Below, piece after piece: positions 52,348 through 61,639 of a stretch of 64,000 nt of DNA. Source of the stretch: Hyphomicrobiaceae bacterium (GTDB taxonomy: Bacteria; Pseudomonadota; Alphaproteobacteria; Rhizobiales; Hyphomicrobiaceae). A program made the translations under genes and the position numbers. The stretch lies in NCBI GenBank assembly GCA_022844225.1, contig JALHMC010000001.1, positions 62,001 through 126,000 on the forward strand, in the 5' to 3' direction. The notes beneath the pieces were generated by a model. It made no database searches. It saw nothing but the letters and a program-made list of their open reading frames with translations, and had not been told where the DNA came from. Every line of letters starts with the position of its first letter. Positions within the stretch are counted from its first letter, which is position 1.

Positions 52348-53535
52348 ATGGACGGACAGCCAACCATTCACGGCGAGAACGAGCACGTCGCTCGTGCCAA
52401 AGCCGCGGCCGAGATCGTACGGGCCGCGGCCGGGCGCATCGAAAACGCGCGCGAGTTGCCGTCCGACGTCCATCAGGCCCTGGTGGACGCTGGCCTGTTC
52501 CGTCTCCTTCTCCCCAGGTCGATCGGAGGCTTCGAGACCGACATCACAACCTTCGCCGAAATCGCCATGGTCATGGCCAAGGCCGATGCGAGTACCGCAT
52601 GGTGCATCGGTCAGGGCGGCGGTTGCGCGATGTCGGCATCGTTTCTCGAACCCGCTGCGGCCGACCGGCTGTTCGGCCCACGCAATGCCGTCCTCGCTTG
52701 GGGCGCGGGCGTGCAAGGTACCGCGGTCGAGGTCCAAGGGGGATACAAAGTGAGCGGCAATTGGTCGTTCGCCAGTGGCAGCCGCAATGCGACGCTTCTC
52801 GGTGCACACTGCAGGGTGATCGGCGCCGACGGCAAACCGCGTCTGCGCCCCGACGGCCGCCCGGCCGATCGTACCGCGCTCTTGCCTCGCGCGAAGGCTC
52901 GCATCGCCGACGTCTGGCAGGTCGTCGGCTTGAAGGGCACCGGAAGCGACAGCTATGCCGTCGAGGATTTGTTCGTCGCGGCCGAGGACACCATCGACCG
53001 GGAAGCGCTCGATGAGGTGCGCGTACCGGGCACGCTGTTCCGATTTCCCACGATCATGATCTATGCGGCGGCCTTCGGCGGCGTCATGCTCGGGATCTCG
53101 CGCGGTATGCTCGATGATCTGAAAGCGCTCGCCTCGACGAAGACCGCGCGGGGAGCGGCTTCAGCGATGCGCGACAGCGAAATGTTTCATGCCGATCTCG
53201 GCCGGCTCGAAGCGCGCTGGCGCGCCTTGCGGAGCTATCATTTCGGAACGTTCCGTGACATCTGGAACGCGGTCGACGCCGGAGGCCCGCTGACGCTGGA
53301 GCATCGCGTCAACGCTCGCCTCGCCAGCACACACACGGTCTACGAAGGCTGCCAGATTGCCGTCGAGGGCTACCGTGCGGCGGGCGCCAGCGCCGTTTTC
53401 GAGAGTGCCCCGTTCGAGCGGCGCATGCGCGACGCACTGTCGGCCTCGCAGCAGGTGCAAGGCCGACCCACGCACTACGCTACGGCCGGCCGTCATCTGC
53501 TCGGCCTGCCGCTCGACACCCAGATCTTCGTGTGA
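52348..53535 (+). CDS. Acyl-CoA dehydrogenase-like flavoprotein
   Basis: The product has 395 residues. It has the N-terminal helical domain (HVARAKAAAEIVRAAAGRIENARELPSDVHQALVDAGLFRLLLPRSIGGFE), a middle beta domain (YKVSGNWSFASG) and a C-terminal helical domain. The GGYKVSGNWSFASGS box and lack of an obvious catalytic Glu base point to the group of flavin-dependent monooxygenases and dehydrogenases (HpaB/DszC/HsaA-like) rather than fatty-acid dehydrogenases. It overlaps the CitE-like gene by four bases, so they form a two-gene unit after pstB. Confidence 0.82.
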   Translation: MDGQPTIHGENEHVARAKAAAEIVRAAAGRIENARELPSDVHQALVDAGLFRLLLPRSIGGFETDITTFAEIAMVMAKADASTAWCIGQGGGCAMSASFLEPAAADRLFGPRNAVLAWGAGVQGTAVEVQGGYKVSGNWSFASGSRNATLLGAHCRVIGADGKPRLRPDGRPADRTALLPRAKARIADVWQVVGLKGTGSDSYAVEDLFVAAEDTIDREALDEVRVPGTLFRFPTIMIYAAAFGGVMLGISRGMLDDLKALASTKTARGAASAMRDSEMFHADLGRLEARWRALRSYHFGTFRDIWNAVDAGGPLTLEHRVNARLASTHTVYEGCQIAVEGYRAAGASAVFESAPFERRMRDALSASQQVQGRPTHYATAGRHLLGLPLDTQIFV

Positions 53536-54419
53536 CATCCCCCATGCATCCTGCGCGCCTCAGACGTTCCTTGCTGATTACGCCCGGCGACCGACCCGAG
53601 CGAATCGCCAAGTCGGCGACACTCGACGCCGACGCCATCGTGCTCGACCTCGAGGACGGCGTCGGTCCTGAGCAGAAGCCGGCCGCACGTCTCGCCATTG
53701 CCAAAGCGCTCGGGGAGATCGATTTCGGCACGCGCGAGCGCTCCGTCCGCGTCAATGCCGTCGGGACGCTGGAGCACGCGGCTGACCGTGGCTGCCTGGA
53801 CGTTGCACGGATCGATTCTCTGTTCGTCCCCAAGGTAGAGCGGCCTGAGCAGTTGCATGATCTGTCGGCGTGGCTCGACGCAGAGGAGCGCAAGGCGTCG
53901 CGCTCGCGCCCCATCGAGATCATCGCCACCATCGAGACCCCGCGCGGGCTGTTCAATGCACTGCCGATCGCAGAAGCCTCGCCCCGCACGACAGCCCTGT
54001 TCTTCGGCTCCGGTGACTACACGGCGGCGACGGGCGCGGCCGTGACGGAGCGCACACTCGCCGTCCCTCGCGCGCTGATCGTGGCGGCGGCGGCCGCCCA
54101 GCACATCGAGGCGATCGATGCCGCCTACTTCGTCGCCGTGAAGGATGTGGCTGCCACTCACGCCGACGCCCTCGTCGCCCGCGAGCTCGGGTTCTCAGGC
54201 AAGCTCGTCTTCCACCCAAGCCAGATCGCGGTGTCCAACGAGGTGTTCACCCCGAGCGCCGCCGAAATTGCTCGCGCCCGCCGTATCTTGGGTGCCTATG
54301 AGGCTGCCCGCCGCGACGGCCGAGGGACGGCCTTTGTCGACGGCGAGTTCATCGCGGTGGATATCGCCCTGATGGCTGAACGCACGCTCGCCCGTGCGCG
54401 GCAGGCCGGCGCCGCTTGA
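53532..54419 (+). CDS. HpcH/HpaI aldolase family lyase (CitE-like)
   Basis: The product has 295 residues from GTG 53532, or 291 from ATG 53544. RRSLLITPGDRPERIAKSA, the metal loop VLDLEDGVGPEQK, IETPRGLFNALPIAEASPRTTALFFGSGDYTA and LVFHPSQIAVSNEVF are the CitE/malyl-CoA lyase motifs. These Mg enzymes cleave C4-C6 acyl-CoA or hydroxy acids; without citF or citD it is not a citrate lyase, and a malyl-CoA or citramalyl-CoA lyase role is more likely. It overlaps the upstream dehydrogenase. Confidence 0.86.
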   Translation: MTSPMHPARLRRSLLITPGDRPERIAKSATLDADAIVLDLEDGVGPEQKPAARLAIAKALGEIDFGTRERSVRVNAVGTLEHAADRGCLDVARIDSLFVPKVERPEQLHDLSAWLDAEERKASRSRPIEIIATIETPRGLFNALPIAEASPRTTALFFGSGDYTAATGAAVTERTLAVPRALIVAAAAAQHIEAIDAAYFVAVKDVAATHADALVARELGFSGKLVFHPSQIAVSNEVFTPSAAEIARARRILGAYEAARRDGRGTAFVDGEFIAVDIALMAERTLARARQAGAA

Positions 54420-54495
54420 GCCGCTCACGCGCCGGCGTTGGCACGAGCCAATGCCTCGGCTATCACGTCCCCGTGGCCGTCATGGGGAGCGCAAC

Positions 54496-55836
54496 ATGCC
54501 TAGGCTGAGGCACGCATCTGCTGCAGCAATGCTGGTCGTCGCGGTTCTGCTCGTGTTGGCCGGCGTCGAGCGAGCTCTCGCCGCACGGCACGCCTTCATC
54601 GTCGGCAACTCGTCCTATGCCAGCGCACCGCACCTGCGAAACCCGGCCAACGATGCGCGCGATCTCGCCCGTCGCCTCGAAGCCCTCGGCTACCGGGTCA
54701 CGTTCGGCCTCGATCTCGACCGCAACCGCTTCCTCGAAAGCTTCCAGGCGTTCGTGCGAAACCTGAAGCTCGACGACGTCGCGCTCTTTTACTACGCGGG
54801 ACACGGCTTGCAGATCGGCGGCGAGAACTACCTGTTTCCCGTCGATGCCAATGTCGCCAGCGAGGCGGATGCCCGGGGCCGTCTCGTGTCGCTGAACGCG
54901 TTGATCTCCGATCTCTCACGATCCACCAAGACGCGTATCGTCATTCTCGATGCCTGCCGGAACAATCCGTTCGCCGAGAAGCTCGCCGCGACGCCCCTGG
55001 CCCGGTCGGCGGGCTTGGGGCAAGGGCTCGCCCGCGTCTATGCCGGGGTGGGCTCGTTCATCGCCTACTCGACACAACCCGGCAACGTCGCCCTCGATGG
55101 CGAGGGCGACAACAGTCCGTTCACCGAGGCGCTGCTCCGCCATATGGCGATTCCGGGCGCCGATGTTCATGCCGTGATGCGGCGCGTTCGTTCCGACGTC
55201 CAGCGCGCAACCGCAGAGCAGCAGATTCCTTGGGAGAACTCATCGCTGATCGACGAGATGGCCTTCGCAGTAGGGACCGCCGTCGCATCTACCCCGTCGT
55301 CACCAGCAACCCGACCCACCCAACCGGCGCCCGCTATCGAACCGTTCCGCACGACGGTGACGGCCAGAAGCTATGCTTACGTCACGGGGCTCGATCCCAA
55401 CGGCGACAATTTCCTGGCCCTGCGCACGTCGCCCAACACGGACGGAACGCGCATCGCAACGATGGGACCCGACACGCTGCTCCAGATCCTCGAGCGCAGG
55501 GGTGACTGGCGCCGCATCTCGTTGCTCGATGGCACGACGGGTTGGGCGCACGGCAACTGGATCCAATGCTGCCGTACGGTGGCGGGAGCACGACCCGGAC
55601 CGCAGCAACCGACGCCGCCCGCGCAGCAGGAGGACACTTGCGACAACCTCTGGCACCGCCGCAACGCGGTCTGGCATCGCAACGGCTATTGCTTCACCAG
55701 CGCCAAGGGCCAACAGGTTTTCGGAAATCAGGGCTGCTCGCGGGATCTGACCGGAACCCGTGCCGCCATGACGTCCGCCGACCGCGCCCTCGTCGATGCC
55801 CTCGATGCCCGCGAGAAGCAGCTCGGTTGCAAATAA
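54496..55836 (+). CDS. Secreted caspase-like protein with SH3 and YARHG domains
   Basis: The product has 446 residues. A signal peptide or anchor (AAMLVVAVLLVLAGVERALAA) is followed by a caspase (C14) domain at 31-250: ARHAFIVGNSSY, His103 in FYYAGHG and Cys154 in LDACRNNPF are the catalytic pair. A Pro/Thr-rich linker (about 265-290) leads to an SH3b-like domain (SYAYVTGLDPNGDNFLALRTSP...GDWRRISLLDGTTGWAHGNWI). The C-terminus (CDNLWHRRNAVWHRNGYCFTSAKGQ) is a YARHG-type module found in cell-wall-associated proteins. It probably acts in the periplasm as an orthocaspase with wall-binding modules; targets are unknown. Confidence 0.88.
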   Translation: MPRLRHASAAAMLVVAVLLVLAGVERALAARHAFIVGNSSYASAPHLRNPANDARDLARRLEALGYRVTFGLDLDRNRFLESFQAFVRNLKLDDVALFYYAGHGLQIGGENYLFPVDANVASEADARGRLVSLNALISDLSRSTKTRIVILDACRNNPFAEKLAATPLARSAGLGQGLARVYAGVGSFIAYSTQPGNVALDGEGDNSPFTEALLRHMAIPGADVHAVMRRVRSDVQRATAEQQIPWENSSLIDEMAFAVGTAVASTPSSPATRPTQPAPAIEPFRTTVTARSYAYVTGLDPNGDNFLALRTSPNTDGTRIATMGPDTLLQILERRGDWRRISLLDGTTGWAHGNWIQCCRTVAGARPGPQQPTPPAQQEDTCDNLWHRRNAVWHRNGYCFTSAKGQQVFGNQGCSRDLTGTRAAMTSADRALVDALDAREKQLGCK

Positions 55837-55848
55837 CGATGCTCGGTC

Positions 55849-55885
55849 GCGAACCGACTGGGGTACGAGGGCCCGGCCGGTTCGC
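55849..55885. terminator. Inverted repeat between convergent genes
   Basis: GCGAACCG (55849-55856) and CGGTTCGC (55878-55885) can form an 8-base-pair stem with a 21-base loop in the 71-base gap between the caspase-like and PCu(A)C genes. There is no T-run; this is a weak end signal at best. Confidence 0.35.
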
Positions 55886-55907
55886 AGAACCGCAATAATG
55901 CCCGAGG

Positions 55908-56402
55908 TCAGTGCTTGTGGTGACCACCGCCGCCGCCAGCGGGCGCTCTCGCGCCGATCGGCTCGACCTTGAACTCTACCTCGATTTCTCCGGCCTTCTC
56001 GAACGTCAAACGCGCCTTGACCGGCTTGCCCTTCACGATCGGCGCCTTGAGATCGATGAACATGACGTGATAGCCGCCGGGCTTCAGATCGACTGACTGC
56101 CCAGGCTTCAACTCGATGCCGTTGCCGAGCGCCCGCATCTGCATGATGCCTTCGACCATCTTCATCTCGTGCAGTTCGACGACGCCGGAGATGTCCGTCG
56201 TTGCCGACACCAGCCGATCCGGCGTCGTGCCCGTGTTCGTGATCTTCATGAAGCCGCCGGCGACTTTCGCCCCGCCGGGCGTTGCCCGCGTCCAGGGCTG
56301 CTCGATCTTGATCGGACCTTTCGAGAAGTCGCGCGCTTGAAGTGGAGCTGCGGCCGCGGCGAACAGCAACAGCGAGGCGGTCGTGGCGATGAAGCGTTTC
56401 AT
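55908..56402 (-). CDS. Periplasmic copper chaperone PCu(A)C
   Basis: The product has 164 residues. A signal peptide (ATTASLLLFAAAAAPLQARD) precedes the domain. The copper ligands are H78-x-M80, M89 and H112-x-M114, the H-M-X10-M-X21-H-X-M pattern with minor spacing difference. A Gly-rich tail ends HHKH and may add a metal site. PCu(A)C delivers Cu(I) to the Cu-A centre of cytochrome oxidase together with Sco1. I chose the ATG at 56402, giving a normal signal peptide. It follows a DUF2946-like gene on the same strand. Confidence 0.92.
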   Translation of the reverse strand: MKRFIATTASLLLFAAAAAPLQARDFSKGPIKIEQPWTRATPGGAKVAGGFMKITNTGTTPDRLVSATTDISGVVELHEMKMVEGIMQMRALGNGIELKPGQSVDLKPGGYHVMFIDLKAPIVKGKPVKARLTFEKAGEIEVEFKVEPIGARAPAGGGGGHHKH

Positions 56403-56573
56403 GATTGTGCGTGCTCCTGATGAGTGACTTGGGCGCCTGGCGCCTCGGCAAGTCCGCAAATGGAATGATGGACGAAGCCCGACGGAAAGCTGATGCCTCT
56501 TGGATGGGGCTTGGGTGAAAGACGGCGTCTCGGCAGCACCGATAATTCCGCGAGAGCTGAGCCGTCTCGCTGA

Positions 56574-56996
56574 TCAAGCCCGAACAGGGGGGCCGCGCAC
56601 AGGTGGGCGCTCGGACGCGCGGCGCGAGATCACAGCACTCTTGGCGTGCCACCTGACCCCATCCGGCGACGGCTGGGTACTGGGTTGGAGGCTGCTCATA
56701 GGCGCCGGCAAAGCATGCGCCGTAGGACAGCAGCACGCGAAGCACGGCTCCGACGACTCAGCCGGCAGCGGCAATATCGGCGACGGTGCACCGGCGGCTT
56801 GGCCTGCCGGCCGACACAACGAGGCCCTTAATGCGCTCGCAATGTGACCCTCGTCGTCACTCACAGAGACGGCCTGGGGACCAGGCATCCCGCGATGAGG
56901 CACGACGAACCCTGCATGCCACAGCAAGCAGAGCAGGCCAGTCCACGCGATGATCCGACGAAGCACCCTGTGGTTCCCCTCAGCTCGAAGCTGCAT
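56574..56996 (-). CDS. DUF2946-like small membrane protein
   Basis: The product has 140 residues. A helix near the N-terminus (IIAWTGLLCLLWHAGFVVPH) is followed by a short loop and the Cys-rich block SSEPCFACCCPTAHALPAP, which resembles the DUF2946 pattern (C-x2-C-x-H or similar). DUF2946 genes often lie next to copper and TonB-receptor genes, which fits the PCu(A)C neighbour 171 bases downstream. The assignment is by pattern and context only, and the C-terminal 40 residues look disordered. Confidence 0.6.
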   Translation of the reverse strand: MQLRAEGNHRVLRRIIAWTGLLCLLWHAGFVVPHRGMPGPQAVSVSDDEGHIASALRASLCRPAGQAAGAPSPILPLPAESSEPCFACCCPTAHALPAPMSSLQPSTQPSPDGVRWHAKSAVISRRASERPPVRGPPVRA

Positions 56997-57147
56997 CGAG
57001 CCAGCGAAGTGGTTCTAGGTCAAGCCGACCTGCGGCCGCGTCACGGGCCTAAGAGGACGCGCCGAGACCATCGACGCCGCCACTAGTCTATCGGCCGGGC
57101 TCCCGCTAGGCTTTCGCATACCCCCCTCACCCGATGAAGGTTTCGAA

Positions 57148-58506
57148 ATGGCCGATGCCCCGCTCGACGCGACCGCAGCCCTGACCAGCCTGGCTCTCGA
57201 CACGCAGTTTGCGGCAATACCGGAGTCGGTGCGTCATGAGGGTATCCGCTCCCTGGTCAACATCGTGGGCTGCGCGCTCGGCGGCGCTCGACATGATGCC
57301 GTTGAGAAGACCTGGGCTGCCCTCCGGCCGTTTGCTGGAGTGGCTCAAGCCAGCCTCATCGGCCGTCCGGAGCGCACGGACGCCCTTACCGCGTCACTGA
57401 TCAATACGCTCGCCTCCTCGGTCAATACGTTCGACGATACGCACGCGGAGGCCATTGTCCATCCGAGCGGCCCTGTCATGGCCACCGTGCTGGCCTATAG
57501 CGAGATGCGCCCCGTGACCGGCGTTGAGGCGCTGGCCGCCTTTATCGTCGGCGTCGAAGCGATATGCCGGCTGAGCAAGGCGGTCTCCGTTGCACCGGCG
57601 AAAGGTTCCATCGCGTGGTCACAGACCGGCATCGCCTGCGGCATCGGTGCGAGCCTCGCCGCCGCCCGCCTCATGGGCCTGGATCACGATACCACCCGCG
57701 TCGCGATCGGCATCGCCGCGGCGCAAGCCTCTGGTATCCGCGCACTCCATGGCACCCACTGCACGCCGATGATGCCTGCCAACGCCGGCCAGGCGGGATT
57801 GCGCGCAGCCTTCATGGCCGCTGCCGGCGTGACCAGTTCGCGGACCGCCATCGAGGCGCGCTATGGTTTTGCCGAGTGCTTCGCCGAGACGCCTCACCTG
57901 GCGCACGTCACGGACGGACTCGGCGAGCGCTGGGAGATCCTGGGCAACACCTACAAGCCTTATCCATGCGGGATCGTCATCCATCCGCTGATCGACGCCG
58001 CCCTCGACATCGCCCGCGAGGCCAAACCGGCTCCCGCGGTGATCGCCAAAGTCGAGATCCGGGCAAATCCGGCCGCTATGGCACTTTGCTTTCGCCGTCA
58101 TCCCAAGGACGAGTTCGAGGGCCAGGTCAGCCTGTACCAGTGGGTTGCAGCAGCCCTCGTTCGCGGTCGCGCGGGCATCCCCGAAGGAACGGCCGGGGCC
58201 ATCGCCGAGCCTGTCATCACGGCCCTGCGCGACCGGATCGAGGTGACCACCGACCCCGCGGTCCCGCACGATGGCGCCGACATGACGCTGATCCTCGATG
58301 ACAGCGAGCGCATTTCCCGCACGATCCGCGATTGCATCGGCAGCCGTGGTCGCCCGATGACCGATGCCGAACTCGATGCCAAGTTTGCCTCGGCCGCAGC
58401 CGGCGTTCTTCAAGCCGACGATTCCGTGGCCCTGCTCGAAGCCCTACGCGGCGTCGAGCGGATCCCGGACGCGGCCAGCCTCGCGCGAGCCGCACGCTCA
58501 CCCTAG
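57148..58506 (+). CDS. MmgE/PrpD family protein
   Basis: The product has 452 residues. The helical N-terminal domain (DTQFAAIPESVRHEGIRSLVNIVGCALGG), NTLASSVNTFDDTHAEAIVHPSGPVMATVLAYSEM and the KPYPCGIVIHPLIDAALD segment are characteristic of the 2-methylcitrate dehydratase superfamily, which also includes cis-aconitate decarboxylase and other small-acid lyases. It stands directly upstream of a complete tctBAC operon, so the imported acid is probably its substrate. No prpB or prpC is nearby, so the methylcitrate cycle cannot be claimed. Confidence 0.9.
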   Translation: MADAPLDATAALTSLALDTQFAAIPESVRHEGIRSLVNIVGCALGGARHDAVEKTWAALRPFAGVAQASLIGRPERTDALTASLINTLASSVNTFDDTHAEAIVHPSGPVMATVLAYSEMRPVTGVEALAAFIVGVEAICRLSKAVSVAPAKGSIAWSQTGIACGIGASLAAARLMGLDHDTTRVAIGIAAAQASGIRALHGTHCTPMMPANAGQAGLRAAFMAAAGVTSSRTAIEARYGFAECFAETPHLAHVTDGLGERWEILGNTYKPYPCGIVIHPLIDAALDIAREAKPAPAVIAKVEIRANPAAMALCFRRHPKDEFEGQVSLYQWVAAALVRGRAGIPEGTAGAIAEPVITALRDRIEVTTDPAVPHDGADMTLILDDSERISRTIRDCIGSRGRPMTDAELDAKFASAAAGVLQADDSVALLEALRGVERIPDAASLARAARSP

Positions 58507-58644
58507 GTTGTCATTGCGGGCGACAGGATCGCGAAGGATTGTTGCTCACCGTCAGGATTACTGCCAGTCTTGGGTCAGAAACAACAAGTGGGAGGGGACC
58601 GCGCTCCCCCAGCGACCACGTCACGGTCGAGTGTTGGGAGGCAC

Positions 58645-59094
58645 ATGCGCAGGATCGACATCGTCGCGGCCATCGCGCTGCTCGGCTTCGTCGCGCTGAT
58701 GGTCCTTGTGATCATTCCAGGCGAGAGTTCCGAGGGCGTCTGGCATGGCTTGTCGCCTTACTTCTACCCAGTCGTGATGCTGGCTGGCGTCGGCCTCTCG
58801 AGCGTGGGCCTGCTGGTTCAGGCGCTCACCGACAAGAGCGCCTATAACAATCAAACCACGACGCCACTGACGTGGTCGGAGTTCGGCTTTTTCCTGCTAG
58901 CCTGTCTCCTGATCCTGGGTGCGGTACTCGTCTTTCACTGGCTGGGCACCTGGGCCGGAGGCTTGGCATTGATTGCAGCGCTCATGATTTTCATGGGCGA
59001 GCGCAATCCTCTGCGGATCGCCGCCGTCGCGGTGCCGACAATAGCTCTCACGTGGGTCCTCGTGACCTGGACGTTGAAGATTCCCCTGCCATGA
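58645..59094 (+). CDS. tctB: Tripartite tricarboxylate transporter, small membrane subunit TctB
   Basis: The product has 149 residues with four helices (IVAAIALLGFVALMVLVII; GLSPYFYPVVMLAGVGLSSVGLLV; FGFFLLACLLILGAVLVFHWLG; IAAVAVPTIALTWVLVTWTLKIPLP). ATG 58645 follows GGGAGG by four bases; an in-frame start at 58570 is not supported. It is the first gene of the second tctBAC and separated from tctA by 13 bases. Confidence 0.85.
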   Translation: MRRIDIVAAIALLGFVALMVLVIIPGESSEGVWHGLSPYFYPVVMLAGVGLSSVGLLVQALTDKSAYNNQTTTPLTWSEFGFFLLACLLILGAVLVFHWLGTWAGGLALIAALMIFMGERNPLRIAAVAVPTIALTWVLVTWTLKIPLP

Positions 59095-59107
59095 CCATGA
59101 GGCGCTG

Positions 59108-60628
59108 ATGTCCGGCCAGGTCTTGCAGGCCTTCTCGAACGTAATGACCCTGGAAGTGATGGCCTACATCACGCTCGGGTTGTTTATCGGCTACGTCGTC
59201 GGCGTTCTACCGGGACTGAGCCGGGCAACAGCCATCGCGCTGCTCATACCCATCACGTATAAGCTGCCGCCGCTGGCCGGAATCTCCTTCCTGATCGGGG
59301 TGAGTAAAGGCGGCAACACGGGCAGTGCGCTCACTGCCATCCTGATCAACGTCCCGGGAGAGCCACAGTCCGTCGTGACCGCACTCGACGGCTATCCGCT
59401 GGCCCAGCAAGGGAAGTCGCAGAAGGCACTTAAGATTGCGCTGATCGCATCAGTGCTCGGCGATTTCCTCGCCACTCTCGCACTCATCGCCCTCGCGCAG
59501 CCGCTGGCAGCAATTGCCACCGGCACCGGACCCGTCGAGATCACCGCTGTATTGATCTTCGCCGTTACCTTCATTGCAGCGGTTTCCGGCCATTCCTTTT
59601 ACAAGGGTCTCATCGCAGGGTTTCTCGGTCTTCTGCTCGCAGCTCCGCGTCTCGATATCGAAACGGGCCAACCGCGGTTGACGTTCGGCTTTGCCGATCT
59701 CTACGACGGCGTGCCGTTGCTAGCGGTAGCCATCGGGACGCTCGCACTGTCGGAGATGCTCGTTCAGATCGACAAGGGTTGGCGCGGATCTTACGAGCAC
59801 AAAGCTGCACTTTTGCGCGATAGCACGCCCGAGGGACGTCGGCTCAGCTACCGCGAGTTCATCACGTGCCTACCGACCATCATCCGTTCGACCTTTGTCG
59901 GCATCGGGATCGGCAGCATTCCTGGCATGGGTGCCAGCCTATCCTCATTTCTCGCTTACGCCTGGACGAAGAACCGCGACAAGGACCCTTCCAGTTTCGG
60001 CAAAGGTCGCCTTGAGGGCGTCGCTGCCGCGGAGTCGGCCGACAACGCCTCTGTGCCCGCTGGCCTCATTCCCATGTTTGCCATCGGGCTACCCTCCAGT
60101 GCGTCCGCCGCTCTCCTCATGGGCGCCTTCATGTTGCATGGGCTGACACCTGGGCCTTTCCTGTTCCGTGACGATGCAGCCCTCGTCTACGCGATCTTCA
60201 TCGGCATGGTGATGGCCTCCTTCATCATGCTCATCATGGGCTTGATCGGACAGAATCTGTTTGCCAGGCTGATCACCGTGTCGGAGATCATTCTGGTGCC
60301 GATCATCGTCTTCTTGTGCGTCATCGGCGCCTACCTCGAAGGTAGCGGCATGTTCAGCGTCTATCTGATGCTGGTCTTTGCCTTCGTCGGCTATTTCATG
60401 AAGAAGTTCGATTTCTCATTCGTCACATTCCTGATCGGTTTCATTCTAGGCCCGATGGCCGAGCTGTCGCTGCGTCAGGCCATGATCATCACGGACGGGA
60501 AAATCACGTCTCTCGCCAGCCATCCGGTCGCTCTGGTTTTCCTGGCGCTCGCCGTCCTGTCGATCTGGAAGCTCAACAGCGTGAGACGGCTGCAGGCCAA
60601 GACCGGCGCGCTACCCGAGGAACCCTAG
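59108..60628 (+). CDS. tctA: Tripartite tricarboxylate transporter, large membrane subunit TctA
   Basis: The product has 506 residues. The family motifs are VVGVLPGLSRATAIALLIPITYKL, GGNTGSALTAILINVPGEPQSVVTALDGYPLAQQGK, SIPGMGASLSSFLAYAW and GVAAAESADNASVPAGLIPMFAIGLPSSASAALLMGAF. The first repeat reads GLSRAT where most TctA have GVGP, so it is a divergent member from that of the 22.9-24.4 kb system. The tctC gene follows after 48 bases. Confidence 0.93.
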   Translation: MSGQVLQAFSNVMTLEVMAYITLGLFIGYVVGVLPGLSRATAIALLIPITYKLPPLAGISFLIGVSKGGNTGSALTAILINVPGEPQSVVTALDGYPLAQQGKSQKALKIALIASVLGDFLATLALIALAQPLAAIATGTGPVEITAVLIFAVTFIAAVSGHSFYKGLIAGFLGLLLAAPRLDIETGQPRLTFGFADLYDGVPLLAVAIGTLALSEMLVQIDKGWRGSYEHKAALLRDSTPEGRRLSYREFITCLPTIIRSTFVGIGIGSIPGMGASLSSFLAYAWTKNRDKDPSSFGKGRLEGVAAAESADNASVPAGLIPMFAIGLPSSASAALLMGAFMLHGLTPGPFLFRDDAALVYAIFIGMVMASFIMLIMGLIGQNLFARLITVSEIILVPIIVFLCVIGAYLEGSGMFSVYLMLVFAFVGYFMKKFDFSFVTFLIGFILGPMAELSLRQAMIITDGKITSLASHPVALVFLALAVLSIWKLNSVRRLQAKTGALPEEP

Positions 60629-60676
60629 TCAGCGCACCGACACCAAAAGCAAAACACTCAACCAGGGAGTGCCAAC

Positions 60677-61627
60677 ATGCAAAGAACACTCAGCCTCACG
60701 ATCGTGCTAGCAGCTGCGCTCGTCGCCCCAGCCTCTGCACAAGACTTTCCAACGAAGCCGATTAGCATGGTCATCGGGTTCGGAGCCGGTGGCGGGACCG
60801 ATGCCGTCGTCCGCGCAGTCGCAGAACCCATGAGCAAGAGCCTGGGTCAACCGATCCTGGTCACCAACAAGCCGGGCGCAGGCGGCGGCGTGGCCGCTAT
60901 GGACATCAAGAAGGCGACGGCTGACGGCTATACTCTGATCGCGACCGGATCGTTGACCTTCGCGTTCGAGCCTCAGATTCTCAAAACCCAGTATCAGCAC
61001 GACGACTTCGAGCACGTCGCGATCATCAGTCTTTTCCAGGATGGGCTCTTTACGCACCCGAGCCGTCCCTACAAAAGCATGCGCGACGTGATCAATACCG
61101 CTAAGGCCGAGAAGCGCTCGATCAAATACGCGTCCCAATATCAACTCGATCGTTTGATCTTCAACCACGTGGCCAAGAAGGAAGGTGTCGAGATCATTCC
61201 AGTTCCGACCCAGGGCGGCAACGGAGCGGTGACGGCGACACTCGCCAATCAGGTGGACTTCGGATTCTCGGGTGGCACTTTCGGGCCGCACGTGGAAACG
61301 GGCGCGCTACGCATGATCGGCTCGATGATGGCCGAGCGGCTCGAGCGGTTCCCCGACATCCTGAGCATGCACGACAACGGCTGGATGGTCGGCAGCGGCA
61401 ACTACCTCATCGTGTCGACGACCAAGGGTACGCCAAAACCCGTGATCGACAAGCTCGCCGCGGCACTCAAGGAGGGCATGAGGGCCGAGACTGTCCAGAA
61501 CGTCGTAAAGAGCCGCTACATGAAGGACGTCTTTTTCGGACCGGACAAGGCTGGTGAGATCGTCAAGGCAGAGCATGACAAGTACGCCAAGATGATCGCC
61601 GAGGAGAAGCCCGACGAAAAGAAGTGA
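60677..61627 (+). CDS. tctC: Periplasmic substrate-binding protein TctC (Bug family)
   Basis: The product has 316 residues. The signal peptide ends at PASAQ, followed by DFPTKPISMVIGFGAGGGTDAVVRAVAEPMSKSLGQPILVTNKPGAGGGVAA, the Bug opening. The acidic ligand-loop residue in GGGTD is conserved, but its pocket text differs from the two TctC paralogues at 24.5 and 34.2 kb, so the ligand is probably different. A CAGGGAG ribosome site precedes the ATG. It ends the operon, with a hairpin right after. Confidence 0.92.
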   Translation: MQRTLSLTIVLAAALVAPASAQDFPTKPISMVIGFGAGGGTDAVVRAVAEPMSKSLGQPILVTNKPGAGGGVAAMDIKKATADGYTLIATGSLTFAFEPQILKTQYQHDDFEHVAIISLFQDGLFTHPSRPYKSMRDVINTAKAEKRSIKYASQYQLDRLIFNHVAKKEGVEIIPVPTQGGNGAVTATLANQVDFGFSGGTFGPHVETGALRMIGSMMAERLERFPDILSMHDNGWMVGSGNYLIVSTTKGTPKPVIDKLAAALKEGMRAETVQNVVKSRYMKDVFFGPDKAGEIVKAEHDKYAKMIAEEKPDEKK

Positions 61628-61639
61628 ACTCATCGCTTA

